64,000 nt of DNA from an uncultured Oscillospiraceae bacterium. GTDB taxonomy: Bacteria > Bacillota > Clostridia > Oscillospirales > Oscillospiraceae. The notes below the pieces were generated by a model that did not search any database, was not told the DNA's origin, and was given only the letters and a program-made list of their open reading frames with translations. The DNA is taken from positions 1-64,000 of the forward strand of contig CANRNF010000006.1 in assembly GCA_947631865.1 (NCBI GenBank). Direction: 5' to 3'. Positions 31,869 to 43,922 of the stretch are shown in pieces. A program made the translations under genes and the position numbers. Numbering within the stretch: position 1 is the stretch's first letter; every line of letters begins with the position of its first letter.

Positions 31869-34127
31869 ATGAAATTCCATGCCGGCGAATGGCTCCTGCG
31901 CCCGGGCGTCAGGACGTACAACTGCGAACAGATACGCCAGGCGAGCCTATCGGAGGACGGGCGGGAGGTCCGCCTGTTCGCGGTGCCCTACCGCCACGAC
32001 GGCCGGAGCCTGGACGGCCCGGCCCAGGAGATCACCATCTCCTCGCCCCAGCCGGACATGCTGCGGCTGCGGTCGGTGCACTTCAAGGGCGTCCGGCGCA
32101 AAATGCCCCGGTTCGACCTGGCAGACGAGCGCCGCCCCCTGGAGGTGAGCGAGGATGAGGAGACGCTGACGGTGGCCTCCGGAAAGCTGCGGCTGGTGAT
32201 ACACAAAAAGCCGCCCTGCACCCTCACCTATTACTACGGCGAGCGGAAGCTAACCAACGTGGGGGAGCGGTTCGGCTCCGCCATGCTCAGCTTCGTGGAG
32301 ACCCCGGAGGGGCCCTTCATGAGCTGCCAGCTCCAGGTGGACGTGGGGGAGAAGATCTACGGCATGGGCGAGCGGTTCACCCCCTTCGTGCGCAACGGCC
32401 AGACCGTGGATATCTGGAACGAGGACGGGGGCACCTCCAGCGAGCTGGCCTATAAAAACGTCCCCTTTTACCTCAGCTCCAACAGCTACGGCGTGCTGGT
32501 GGACGACACCGGCCCGGTGTCCTTTGAGGTGTGCTCCGAGGCGGTGACCAAGGTGCAGTTCAGCGTGCCCGGCCACGCCCTGGACTTCGTCCTTATCGGC
32601 GCGCCGGACCGGAAGGGCGTGCTGGAGCGGTATACCGCTCTCGCGGGCCGTCCGGCGCTGCCCCCGGCCTGGACCTTCGGGCTGTGGCTTTCCTCCTCCT
32701 TCACCACCGATTATGATGAGAAGACCGTCATGGGCTTAGTGGACGGCATGAAGGAGCGGGACATCCCCCTGCGGGTGTTCCACTTCGACTGCTTCTGGAT
32801 GCGGGAGAACGAGTGGTGCGGCTTTGAGTGGGACCGGGACATGTTCCCCGACGTGGAGGGGATGCTGGCCCGGCTGCACGAAAAAGGCCTGAAGGTATGC
32901 GTGTGGATCAACCCCTACCTGGCCCAGCACAGCGCTGCCTTCGACGAGGCGGCGGAGAAGGGCTACCTGCTCAAACGGCCGGATGGCGACATCTGGCAGT
33001 GGGATCTGTGGCAGGCGGGCCTCGCGGTGGTTGATTTCACTGACCCCGACGCGGTAAAATGGTACCAGGGAAAGCTGCGCCGGCTCATGGAGCAGGGCGT
33101 GGACTGCTTCAAGACCGACTTCGGCGAGCGCATCCCCACTGATGTGGTATACTTTGACGGCAGCGACCCCCAGCGGATGCACAACTACTACACGTTCCTC
33201 TATAATCAGGCCGTGTTCGACGTCATCCGCCAGGTGAAGGGCGAGGGGGAGGCGGTGCTCTTTGCCCGCAGCGCCACCGTGGGCGGCCAGCGGTTCCCGG
33301 TCCACTGGGGCGGGGACTGCAACAGCACCTATGTGTCCATGGCCGAGTCTCTGCGGGCGGGCTTGAGCCTGTGCCTGAGCGGGTTCGGCTACTGGAGCCA
33401 CGATATCGGCGGCTTCGAGGGCACCGCGCCGGCGGACGTGTATAAGCGCTGGCTGGCCTTCGGGCTTTTGAGCACCCACTCCCGTCTCCACGGCTCCGGC
33501 TCCTACCGGGTGCCCTGGCTGTTCGGGGAGGAGGCGGTGGACGTGTGCCGCCGGTTCACCAAGCTGAAAAACCGCCTGATGCCCTACCTCTACGGCCTGG
33601 CGGCGGACAACAGCCGCACCGGCGTGCCGGTGATGCGGGCCATGCTGCTGGAATTCGACGACCCCGGCTGCGAGGACCTGGACCGGCAGTACATGCTGGG
33701 CGACGCTCTGCTTGTCGCCCCGGTGATGCGGGAAGACGGCGCGGTGGACTACTATCTGCCCCGGGGGACGTGGACCCATTTGCTCACCGGAGAGAGGGTG
33801 GAGGGCGCCGGCTGGCGACGGGACAGCTTCGACTTCTTCTCCCTGCCCCTCTACGTGCGGGAGGATACCATCCTGCCCCTGGGATGGCGGGACGACCGGC
33901 CTGACTATGACTATACCGAAGACCTGACGGTGCGGCTCTATGCCCTGGCCGACGGCCATGAGGCCGCGCGGGTGGTCTGCGATATGACCGGGAAGCCGGT
34001 GCTTCGCCTGTCCGCGGTCCGGACGGGGGACGAGATCACCCTGACCGTCCGGGGCCATGCGCCGGGACTGCGGGTGGAGCAGGTGGGAACGGACTGCCGC
34101 CTCACTGTGAATGATCTGGAAGGATAG
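31869..34127 (+). CDS. GH31 alpha-xylosidase, YicI type
   Basis: The 752-residue cytoplasmic enzyme closely matches E. coli YicI (772 residues). The nucleophile Asp417 lies in CFKTDFGERIP and the acid/base Asp483 in HWGGDCNSTYVSMAESLR, against Asp416 and Asp482 in YicI. RVFHFDCFWM and FGYWSHDIGGFEG are also present. It should release alpha-1,6-linked xylose from isoprimeverose-type units of xyloglucan oligosaccharides. The ATG at 31869 follows GGGAGG by five bases. It is followed at 18 bases by GH42, then the beta-lactamase-fold gene, in one operon with the importer. Xylose is then free for the pentose pathway. Confidence 0.93.
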   Translation: MKFHAGEWLLRPGVRTYNCEQIRQASLSEDGREVRLFAVPYRHDGRSLDGPAQEITISSPQPDMLRLRSVHFKGVRRKMPRFDLADERRPLEVSEDEETLTVASGKLRLVIHKKPPCTLTYYYGERKLTNVGERFGSAMLSFVETPEGPFMSCQLQVDVGEKIYGMGERFTPFVRNGQTVDIWNEDGGTSSELAYKNVPFYLSSNSYGVLVDDTGPVSFEVCSEAVTKVQFSVPGHALDFVLIGAPDRKGVLERYTALAGRPALPPAWTFGLWLSSSFTTDYDEKTVMGLVDGMKERDIPLRVFHFDCFWMRENEWCGFEWDRDMFPDVEGMLARLHEKGLKVCVWINPYLAQHSAAFDEAAEKGYLLKRPDGDIWQWDLWQAGLAVVDFTDPDAVKWYQGKLRRLMEQGVDCFKTDFGERIPTDVVYFDGSDPQRMHNYYTFLYNQAVFDVIRQVKGEGEAVLFARSATVGGQRFPVHWGGDCNSTYVSMAESLRAGLSLCLSGFGYWSHDIGGFEGTAPADVYKRWLAFGLLSTHSRLHGSGSYRVPWLFGEEAVDVCRRFTKLKNRLMPYLYGLAADNSRTGVPVMRAMLLEFDDPGCEDLDRQYMLGDALLVAPVMREDGAVDYYLPRGTWTHLLTGERVEGAGWRRDSFDFFSLPLYVREDTILPLGWRDDRPDYDYTEDLTVRLYALADGHEAARVVCDMTGKPVLRLSAVRTGDEITLTVRGHAPGLRVEQVGTDCRLTVNDLEG

Positions 34128-34145
34128 ACCGGAGGAGAGACCGAC

Positions 34146-36110
34146 GTGATAAAGATAGGAATGGCCTATTACCCCGAGCACTGGGACCGCTCCCTGTGGG
34201 AGGAGGACGCCGCGAGAATGGCGAAGCTGGGCGTACACGTGGTGCGCCTGGCGGAATTCGCCTGGAGCCGGATGGAGCCTGAGGAAGGGCGCTTCGACTT
34301 CAGCTGGCTGGACGACGCCATCGGCGTCATCGCCCGCCATGGGATGCAGGTGATCCTCTGCACGCCCACCAACAGCGCGCCGGTGTGGCTCTATACCCAG
34401 CACCCGGAGACGGTCCAGTGGGGCCGGAACGGCCGGCCCACGGACATCGGCATTCGGGGCCACCGGTGCATCCAGAGCCCGGTGTTCCGCCGTTACGCCG
34501 AGCGCATCACGGGCCAAATGGCCAAGAGATATGCCGGCCGCCCGGAGATATACGCCTGGCAGCTGGACAACGAGCTGGAGAGCAATCACTGCACCTGCCC
34601 CTCCTGCCGGGCGGCCTTCCGCCGCTGGCTGGAGGAGAAGTACGGGACAGTCGAGGCCCTGAACAAAGCCTGGGGCAACGAGGTCTGGAGCGGCGAGTTC
34701 ACGGACTGGGAGCAGATACAGCCCCTGCTGGCCCCGGACTGCCTGCCGGACTGGCACAACCCCGCCTTCATGCTGGACTATGAGCGCTTCGGCGCCTGGT
34801 GCACGGCGGACTTCGTCCGCTCCCAGCGGGCAATCATCCGGGGCGTGGACCCGGACGCCGTCGTCACCACCAACAGCTGCTTCTGCGCCAATCTGCCGGA
34901 CTTCCACCAGGAGTTCGCCGGGCTGGACGTGGCGGCCTACGACAACTACCCGCCCATGGACCTGCCGGAGGACCCGGAGGAACTCTATTCCAACGGTTTT
35001 GCCCTGGACTTCATCCGGGGCTTCAAGGGGAAGAACTTCTGGATACTGGAACAGCTGGGAGGCGCCGGGGGCTGCTGGAGCCCCATGGGCATCGCGCCCG
35101 AGCCGGGGATGATCGAGGGGTATGCTCTGCAGGCGGTGGCCCACGGGGCGGACCTGGTGAGCTTTTTCCGGTGGCGGTCCTCCTGCTCCGGGGCGGAGCA
35201 GCTGGGCCACGGGGTGCTGGACCATGACAATCAGGACAACCGGCGTTTGAAAGAGATAGAAAACTTCTGCCGCCGGCTGGAAAAACTACCGGACCTGGAC
35301 AAGACTGGCATCCACAGCGACGTGGCGATCCTGTACGGCGCGGACCAGGAGTTCGCCCTCAAGAACCAGCGCCAGTCCCGGAACTTCGCCTACTGGAAAC
35401 AGCTCAAGCTGTTCCAGGACGCCTGCATGGGCCTGGGGGTCAATGTGGACGTGGCGGCCCAGGATACGCCGCTGGAGGGCTACAGGGTGGTGGTGGTCCC
35501 CACCCACTATGTGGTGGACCCGGCCCTGGCGGCCCGGCTGGAGGCGTTCGCCGCCGCGGGGGGTACGGTGGTGCTCACGAACCGCAGCGGCGTGAAGGAT
35601 AAGAACAACAATTGTATTTTCGGCGAGCCCCTTCCCACGGTGTTCCGAAAGCTTTGCGGCTGCCGGGTGGAGGAGTACGACGCCATCGGCGAGAAGCGGG
35701 TACATATCGCCCGGGAGAATGGGGACAGTTTCGCCGTCACCGGCTGGTGCGACGTGCTGGAGCGGTCGGGGGCCCAGGTCTGGGCCCGGTATACGGAGAA
35801 GTTCTACGCCGGCGCGGCGGCGGTGACGAGAAATCCCTTCGGCGCGGGCTGCGCCTACTACGTGGGGACCGTCGGCGAGCGGGCGCTGTACCGGACGCTC
35901 ATGGGGCAGATATGCCGGGAGCGGGGCGTCCCCCTGGTGGACGGCCTGCCCGCCGGGGTGGAGGTCACCACCCGTACCGGCGAGGGCGGCAGCTACCGCT
36001 TTATCTTCAATAACACCCTCCAGGCGAAGAGTTTCGCTTTGGAAGGGGAGACGGTGGCGCTGGGGCCCATGGAGATGAAGATACGGACCGGAGAAGGGAA
36101 ATGGCTATGA
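34146..36110 (+). CDS. GH42 beta-galactosidase
   Basis: The 654-residue cytoplasmic enzyme begins with IGMAYYPEHWDRSLWEEDA. The acid/base Glu143 is in QLDNELESN and the nucleophile Glu302 in FWILEQLGG. The zinc-holding cysteines Cys108, Cys149, Cys151 and Cys154 line up with those of Thermus A4 beta-galactosidase. A trimerisation domain (VAILYGADQEFALKNQR and following) and a small C-terminal beta domain complete the family layout. It should remove beta-galactose from oligosaccharides. The gene follows GH31 by 18 bases and overlaps the next gene by ten. Some GH42 enzymes prefer arabinogalactan or alpha-L-arabinopyranosides, which remains possible. Confidence 0.93.
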   Translation: MIKIGMAYYPEHWDRSLWEEDAARMAKLGVHVVRLAEFAWSRMEPEEGRFDFSWLDDAIGVIARHGMQVILCTPTNSAPVWLYTQHPETVQWGRNGRPTDIGIRGHRCIQSPVFRRYAERITGQMAKRYAGRPEIYAWQLDNELESNHCTCPSCRAAFRRWLEEKYGTVEALNKAWGNEVWSGEFTDWEQIQPLLAPDCLPDWHNPAFMLDYERFGAWCTADFVRSQRAIIRGVDPDAVVTTNSCFCANLPDFHQEFAGLDVAAYDNYPPMDLPEDPEELYSNGFALDFIRGFKGKNFWILEQLGGAGGCWSPMGIAPEPGMIEGYALQAVAHGADLVSFFRWRSSCSGAEQLGHGVLDHDNQDNRRLKEIENFCRRLEKLPDLDKTGIHSDVAILYGADQEFALKNQRQSRNFAYWKQLKLFQDACMGLGVNVDVAAQDTPLEGYRVVVVPTHYVVDPALAARLEAFAAAGGTVVLTNRSGVKDKNNNCIFGEPLPTVFRKLCGCRVEEYDAIGEKRVHIARENGDSFAVTGWCDVLERSGAQVWARYTEKFYAGAAAVTRNPFGAGCAYYVGTVGERALYRTLMGQICRERGVPLVDGLPAGVEVTTRTGEGGSYRFIFNNTLQAKSFALEGETVALGPMEMKIRTGEGKWL

Positions 36111-37231
36111 ACTTTCAGCCGGTCACGGAATTTCTGGATGGGGTGGACGCACGCTGGGGCGTGCCTGCCTGCGAGTGCATCGTAGCCCGGGACCACCGGG
36201 TCCTGTACCGCCACTGGGCGGGACATATGGGCTGGGAGACGGCGAGCGCCCCACTGCAGGGCGGGGAGTGGTACTGGATATACTCCTGCACCAAGCTCAT
36301 GACCATGACCGCCGCCCTCCAGCTCTGGGAACAGGGCAAGCTGGGCCTGGACGACCCGGCGGCCAAATATATCCCGGAGCTGGGCGCGCTCACGGTCCGG
36401 GATGGGGATGCTGTCCGGCCCGCCCGGACGGCGCTGACTCTCCGCCACCTCATGACCATGACAGGCGGCTTTACCTACGAACAGACCCTGCCCGCCATTC
36501 GGGCCGCCCAGGCCCGGGGCGCTGGGACCCAGGAGCTGATACGGGCGCTGGCCCGGGAGCCTCTGGCCTTCGACCCGGGGACCCATTTTTGCTACAGCAT
36601 GTGCCACGACGTGATGGCCGCGGTGATCGAGGTGATATCCGGGGAGCGGTTCTCCGATTACATCGCCCGGCACATCGCCGGGCCCCTGGGGATCGGGGGC
36701 GTCACCTTCCGGCCGGGGGCGCGGGAGCTGGCGCGCATGCCGGCCCAAATATGCTGGCACGACCAGCGGCGGGAGTTCTTCCTGGCGGACAAGGACAACT
36801 CCCACCAGCTCACGCCGGATTACGACTCCGGCGGGGCGGGCATCTGCTGCCGGGCGGAGGATTACCTCCCCTTCGTGGACGCGCTGGCCTGCGGCGGCGT
36901 GGGGGCCAATGGCGCCCGTGTCCTGGCCCCGGAGACCATCGAGCTGATGCGCACCAACCAGCTCTCCGGCCAGACTCTGAAGGATTACAACGATACCATG
37001 AAGCCCGCGCCGGAGGGGTACGCCTTAGGGCTGCGGGTACATCTTGTGGACGACCGCTTCCCCAAGGGGGAATTCGGCTGGGACGGCGCGGCGGGCGCGC
37101 TGGCGGTGATGGAGCCCACAAGGCGGCTGAGCGTGATTTACGTGCAGCATGTGCTCAATTACCTGCCCAACTATTCCGAGCTGCACCCCGCGCTGATGGA
37201 GCGCGTCTACGCAGCGGTGGACGGAAAATAG
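36101..37231 (+). CDS. beta-lactamase-fold serine hydrolase (class C/esterase type)
   Basis: The 376-residue protein has the SxxK nucleophile motif SCTK (Ser62, Lys65) and the fold of class C beta-lactamases, DD-peptidases and EstB-type esterases. The second motif, normally YxN, reads YSM (in HFCYSMCHDVM), so the Asn is missing. No signal peptide is present, so a peptidoglycan role is unlikely. Its start overlaps GH42, so it is part of the glycosidase operon. A cytoplasmic esterase that removes acetyl groups from oligosaccharides would fit (galactose in xyloglucan is often acetylated), but this is inference. A strong bidirectional terminator follows. Confidence 0.8.
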   Translation: MAMNFQPVTEFLDGVDARWGVPACECIVARDHRVLYRHWAGHMGWETASAPLQGGEWYWIYSCTKLMTMTAALQLWEQGKLGLDDPAAKYIPELGALTVRDGDAVRPARTALTLRHLMTMTGGFTYEQTLPAIRAAQARGAGTQELIRALAREPLAFDPGTHFCYSMCHDVMAAVIEVISGERFSDYIARHIAGPLGIGGVTFRPGARELARMPAQICWHDQRREFFLADKDNSHQLTPDYDSGGAGICCRAEDYLPFVDALACGGVGANGARVLAPETIELMRTNQLSGQTLKDYNDTMKPAPEGYALGLRVHLVDDRFPKGEFGWDGAAGALAVMEPTRRLSVIYVQHVLNYLPNYSELHPALMERVYAAVDGK

Positions 37232-37240
37232 GGGCAAAAA

Positions 37241-37287
37241 AGAAGACGACCCCGCCCTGGGATGGCGTTTCCCGGGGCGGGGTCGTT
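37241..37287. terminator. bidirectional terminator ending the glycosidase operons
   Basis: The stem CGACCCCGCCCTGGGA / TTCCCGGGGCGGGGTCG (about 37246-37287, seven-base loop) lies between convergent genes. The minus strand continues TCTTCTTTTTTG and the plus strand TTATTT. Confidence 0.9.
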
Positions 37288-37311
37288 ATTTCATCTGAGA
37301 GCGTCGGCCTG

Positions 37312-39333
37312 TCAGGCCCGTTCAAACACGGGCATGTACTCGATGGGGGTGTCCACCGTCACGGTCCGGCCGCCGGCATATTTTTCACCGGTGGACGTGA
37401 GGGTCCATGTGCCCGCGGGGAGGTAGACCTCCCGCCGGAACTGGTCTAAGTGGAATATGGGCGCCACAAGATACCGGCTGCCGAACATGTACTGGTCCGT
37501 GAGCCGCCAGCAGACGGGGTCGTCGGGGAACTCATAGAACATAGTGCGGATGAGAGGCGAGCCGTCGGTGTGTGCCTGGGCATAGAGGCTCTTGATATAG
37601 TCGTGCATGGCGAGGCGGATATCGTAATACTTTCGCATGATGCGGTAGTTGTCCTCCCCGTAGCTCCAGAGCTCGTTGGGCTGGCCGGTGTGCAGGTACC
37701 CGCCGCCCCAGTCCCGGTCGTCCAAAGCGGGGATATCATAGGGGCCCCGGTCGCCGTGCATCCGCAGCACCGCCGAATAGACGGCAAACTGGTACCAGCG
37801 GATGAGCAGCTGCTGGAAAGCCGGGTCGCTCACGTCGTCCGTCATGAACCCGCCGATGTCGGTGGTCCACCAGGGGATGCCGGCCAGGCCCATGTTGAGC
37901 CCGGCCTGGACCTGGTCCGCGAAGGCCTCGAAGGTGGAAGGCACGTCCCCGGACCAGATCACGTTGCCGTACTTCTGGGAGCCCGCCCAGGCGCAGCGGA
38001 CCAGATTCACCACCGGCTTGCCGTCCTTTATCATCTCGTCGTAGAAGGCCCGGCTGTACATCTGGGGGTACATGTTGCTCACGGCGAGAGCGGGACCGGC
38101 GCTGTAGCGGTAGTTCTCAAAATCGTATACGCCGTAGTCCGGCTCGGAGTTGTCCAGCCAGAAGGCGTCTATTCCCAGGTCGTAGTAGTTCCGTTTGCAC
38201 ACGTCCCAGACATACCGGCGGGTCTCCGGATCGAAGGGGTCGATCTCCACGCAGTCCCCCTGGTAGTCGTAGGTCTGGGCGGCGCCCCGCTCGGTGCGGA
38301 TGAGAAGGCCCCGCTCCATCATGGGCTGGAAGTTCTCGCTGCGCCGGTCCACCGAGGGCCAGACGGAGACGATGACCTTGACGCCCATGCTGTGCAGCTC
38401 GTCCACCATGGCCTTGGGGTCGGGCCAGTATTTGGGATCGAATTTCCAGTCCCCCTGGACGGTCCAGTGGAAGAAGTCTATCACGATCTGGTCCAGCTTG
38501 ATGCCCTCGTCCCGGTACCGCCGGGCCACAGAGAGCACCTCCTCCTGGGTGCGGTAACGCAGCTTGCACTGCCACAGGCCCATTCGGTCCTCCGGGAACA
38601 TGTCCGCCCGGCCAGTGGCGGCGGTGTAGTTGAAGAGGATGTCTTTGGGCGTGTCCGCGACGGTGAGGAAATAGTCCATCTCCCGGGTGGAGCGGGCGAT
38701 CCACTCGGTGTAGTTCTTGCCAAAGGTGACCCGGCCCACGGAGGGGTCATTCCAGAGGAAGCCGTAGCCCAGGGAGGAGACGGCGAAGGGGACGGATATC
38801 TGGGAGTTGCGCTGGGCAAGCTCCAGCACGCAGCCCTTCAGGTCCAGGTAGGGGTGCTGGTACTGGCCCATGCCGAAGAGCATCTCGTCCGGGTCGGACT
38901 CGAATTTTACGTTCAGGATATATTCCGTCCCGCCGATGACGCCCTTCCACTCCCGGTTCACCACCTTCAGACAGCGGCTCTCCCGGGAGATGGTGCCGTC
39001 GTACATGCGGTAGTACTCCCGGAGGATGAGCTTGTCGTCTCTGTAAAAGGAGATGATGCCCGCGAAGTTGACGGTGGCCCTGATCCGGCCGTTGGTGATG
39101 GAGGCCTCCTCCCGCTGGTCGATACGGCCGTCGCCCACCCAGTGGTCCACCGGACGTATCTCAACGGTGGGCTGGGTGGGAGCGGGCGTCTCGGTGAGGG
39201 CCCAGTCATTTCCTGTGAAGGCGCTCTGCATGGTGCTCCGGACCCGGAGGGAATCCTTTCCCCAGGCCTGGATGCAAAGGGTCTCGCCGTTGTGGCGGCA
39301 TACCAGCGCGCCGCCCGCGTTTTCAAATCGCAT
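37312..39333 (-). CDS. GH31 alpha-xylosidase/alpha-glucosidase
   Basis: The 673-residue cytoplasmic GH31 protein has the nucleophile Asp394 in DAFWLDNSEPD and the acid/base in VIWSGDVPSTFEAF. KLDQIVIDFFHWTVQGDWKFD and WWTTDIGGF are typical of the XylS-like branch, many of which are alpha-xylosidases. It is clearly distinct from the YicI-type enzyme at 31869 (KTDFGER there, LDNSEPD here), so the locus holds two complementary GH31 types, perhaps for different side chains or chain lengths. The ATG at 39333 follows GGAGG by eight bases; 17 upstream in-frame codons lack a site. It is transcribed alone. An alpha-glucosidase activity cannot be excluded. Confidence 0.9.
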   Translation of the reverse strand: MRFENAGGALVCRHNGETLCIQAWGKDSLRVRSTMQSAFTGNDWALTETPAPTQPTVEIRPVDHWVGDGRIDQREEASITNGRIRATVNFAGIISFYRDDKLILREYYRMYDGTISRESRCLKVVNREWKGVIGGTEYILNVKFESDPDEMLFGMGQYQHPYLDLKGCVLELAQRNSQISVPFAVSSLGYGFLWNDPSVGRVTFGKNYTEWIARSTREMDYFLTVADTPKDILFNYTAATGRADMFPEDRMGLWQCKLRYRTQEEVLSVARRYRDEGIKLDQIVIDFFHWTVQGDWKFDPKYWPDPKAMVDELHSMGVKVIVSVWPSVDRRSENFQPMMERGLLIRTERGAAQTYDYQGDCVEIDPFDPETRRYVWDVCKRNYYDLGIDAFWLDNSEPDYGVYDFENYRYSAGPALAVSNMYPQMYSRAFYDEMIKDGKPVVNLVRCAWAGSQKYGNVIWSGDVPSTFEAFADQVQAGLNMGLAGIPWWTTDIGGFMTDDVSDPAFQQLLIRWYQFAVYSAVLRMHGDRGPYDIPALDDRDWGGGYLHTGQPNELWSYGEDNYRIMRKYYDIRLAMHDYIKSLYAQAHTDGSPLIRTMFYEFPDDPVCWRLTDQYMFGSRYLVAPIFHLDQFRREVYLPAGTWTLTSTGEKYAGGRTVTVDTPIEYMPVFERA

Positions 39334-39421
39334 ATGTGATACCTCCGGCCTCGATATAGTCTGATACGATGTACAATAAGGCAAAGCGCGGGCGATGTCA
39401 ACCGGACGCCCGCGCGGTTCT

Positions 39422-40180
39422 TCAACAGCTTTCGATATAAATGATCTCCGTGTCGTTGTGGATCCTGGGCAGATGGGTGGTGTTGCCCAGGCCCCGGCTG
39501 ATGATCTGCCGGCCGTCCACCACGCCGCCGGTGAGTTTGGGGAAGAGGCCCTGGTCCGGCGCGTACACGCCCCGCCAGGCCTTGGTGCGCAGGTCGTAGA
39601 AACGCCACTGTCCGCCGTGGGCGTGGCCGGACAGGGCCAGCTCCACGGAGGGTGGGACGAGGCGGATATACTCTGGGTGGTGCGTGAGCAGGATGTGATA
39701 GCCCTCCTGGGCAGCGAACCCCTCCAGCCAGCCTGTATCCGGGTCCGGGCTCTTGACGGTGCGCTCCGTGGCGCCGTACCGCTGATAGGCGGTATAGTAT
39801 CCCGAAGACAGTCCGCCGACGACCACCTGCGCCCCGCCTATATCCCGCGCGACATAGCCGTTCTCCAAAAGAGTGACGCCGGCGGCGCGGACGGTGTCCA
39901 GATCCTCCCGGGAGAGATAGGCCTCGTGATTTCCCAGCGACACAAAGGTGGGCGCGAGACCGGCGCAGCCGGCGAGCAGTGCTGTAACGTTCCGGCTTTG
40001 CTCCACGCGGACGTCAGGCCGGGGCTTCAGTCCCGGCACGAAGTCGCCGGCCAGCGCGATGAGCGCGGGCGCGTGCCGGCGCAGGGACTCCAAAAGCGGC
40101 TCCGGGTCTGTGCCGTGGGTATCCGTCAGCAGTGCGGCGGGGACGGGGAAGTTCTTTATCCTGTAGCGGGTCTCGGTCAT
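39422..40180 (-). CDS. metallophosphoesterase
   Basis: The 252-residue protein has the five calcineurin-type metal-binding motifs in order: LLTDTHG, LAGDFV, LGNHE, LLTHHPEY and SGHAHGGQWR. It belongs to the YkuE/YpbG-like group of the superfamily, several of which act on phospholipid headgroups or UDP-sugars, but no signal peptide or membrane anchor is seen here. GGAGG lies seven bases before the ATG at 40180. It stands alone between two catabolic genes and divergent from a small gene of unknown function. The substrate is unknown. Confidence 0.88.
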   Translation of the reverse strand: MTETRYRIKNFPVPAALLTDTHGTDPEPLLESLRRHAPALIALAGDFVPGLKPRPDVRVEQSRNVTALLAGCAGLAPTFVSLGNHEAYLSREDLDTVRAAGVTLLENGYVARDIGGAQVVVGGLSSGYYTAYQRYGATERTVKSPDPDTGWLEGFAAQEGYHILLTHHPEYIRLVPPSVELALSGHAHGGQWRFYDLRTKAWRGVYAPDQGLFPKLTGGVVDGRQIISRGLGNTTHLPRIHNDTEIIYIESC

Positions 40181-40343
40181 GGAAAAGCCTCCGGAGAGAA
40201 ATGGTGTCGTCCGGAACGATTGTATCATATTTTCCGGGCTATCGGAAGAGGGACCGGAATATCTCCCCGCTGGAACAGGTCCGGAATGTCAGATATCCTT
40301 TCTGAAGGAATTGTTTTTCACATCTATTGACCAGGAAAGGGGC

Positions 40344-40385
40344 TTGTTTTTCCCCTGCTGATTTGATAAAATCGTTGTCAAATCA
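40344..40385 (+). promoter_or_regulatory. promoter and dyad before the 107-residue protein gene
   Basis: TTGTTT (40344-40349) and TAAAAT (40367-40372) are 17 bases apart, 48 bases before the start. The perfect 8-base dyad TGATTTGA (40359-40366) / TCAAATCA (40378-40385) brackets the -10 box, an arrangement suited to repression. Confidence 0.6.
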
Positions 40386-40419
40386 AGGATGAAAAATCTT
40401 TCTGCGGGGAGGGAAAAGA

Positions 40420-40743
40420 ATGCCGAATTTTGCGGACACGAGCCAGTATACGCCCCAGGAGCTTGCCCTATGGGAGGCGCTGAAGGAACATGAGGGAGAG
40501 GAGTTCGTGACGGTGAAGGGGCTGCGCTACACCTACACCATCACCGGCAACGAGCTGTTCGTGGACCGGCGGGGCAAGTCCATCACCCGGGCGACTGTGA
40601 ACCTGGCCTATCAGAATGCCCGGGAACTGGAGGGGAGAGTGAGCGGACCGAAGCTGCTGGGCGTCTTCGGCGCCAGCTATCTTTATCCGGTGTTTTTGAG
40701 ACTGGGCGTCATCACCGAGGCGAAGGCAGGACGGGAGAAGTAA
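40420..40743 (+). CDS. small protein of unknown function
   Basis: The 107-residue cytoplasmic protein shows no domain I recognise. It begins with a helix rich in Glu (YTPQELALWEALKEHEG), continues with short strands (EEFVTVKGLRYTYTITGNELFVDRRGKS) and ends with a helical part (ITRATVNLAYQNARELEG...LLGVFGASYLYPVFLRLGV). The start is clear: GGGGAGGG precedes the ATG. It has its own promoter, a dyad around the -10 and a strong terminator, so it is a regulated single-gene unit. The strand-turn-strand part with DRRGKSITRATV could suggest nucleic acid binding, but this is weak. Confidence 0.75.
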   Translation: MPNFADTSQYTPQELALWEALKEHEGEEFVTVKGLRYTYTITGNELFVDRRGKSITRATVNLAYQNARELEGRVSGPKLLGVFGASYLYPVFLRLGVITEAKAGREK

Positions 40744-40747
40744 ACTT

Positions 40748-40780
40748 GCGGGGCCGGCAAATGCCGGCTCCGCGTTTTGT
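40748..40780 (+). terminator. terminator of the 107-residue protein gene
   Basis: The stem GCGGGGCCGGCA / TGCCGGCTCCGC (40748-40773, one G-T pair) is followed by GTTTTGTTTCC. It starts five bases past the stop. Confidence 0.9.
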
Positions 40781-40806
40781 TTCCTCTATGAATTGCTTTC
40801 TATCTA

Positions 40807-40815
40807 TGCTATAAT
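40807..40815 (+). promoter_or_regulatory. extended -10 promoter of the GH2 operon
   Basis: TGCTATAAT (40807-40815) is a perfect extended -10. No good -35 is visible 17 bases upstream. The transcript would start near 40822, about 50 bases before the GH2 start. Confidence 0.6.
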
Positions 40816-40817
40816 AA

Positions 40818-43907
<3,090 letters not shown>

Positions 43908-43922
43908 AAAGGAGCGAATGAG

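Noticed and set aside
10552-40367. Shared 9-mer TGATTTGAT upstream of the ABC operon (10552-10560) and the 107-residue gene (40359-40367)
   Set aside because: Only nine AT-rich bases in different positions relative to the promoters; easily chance.
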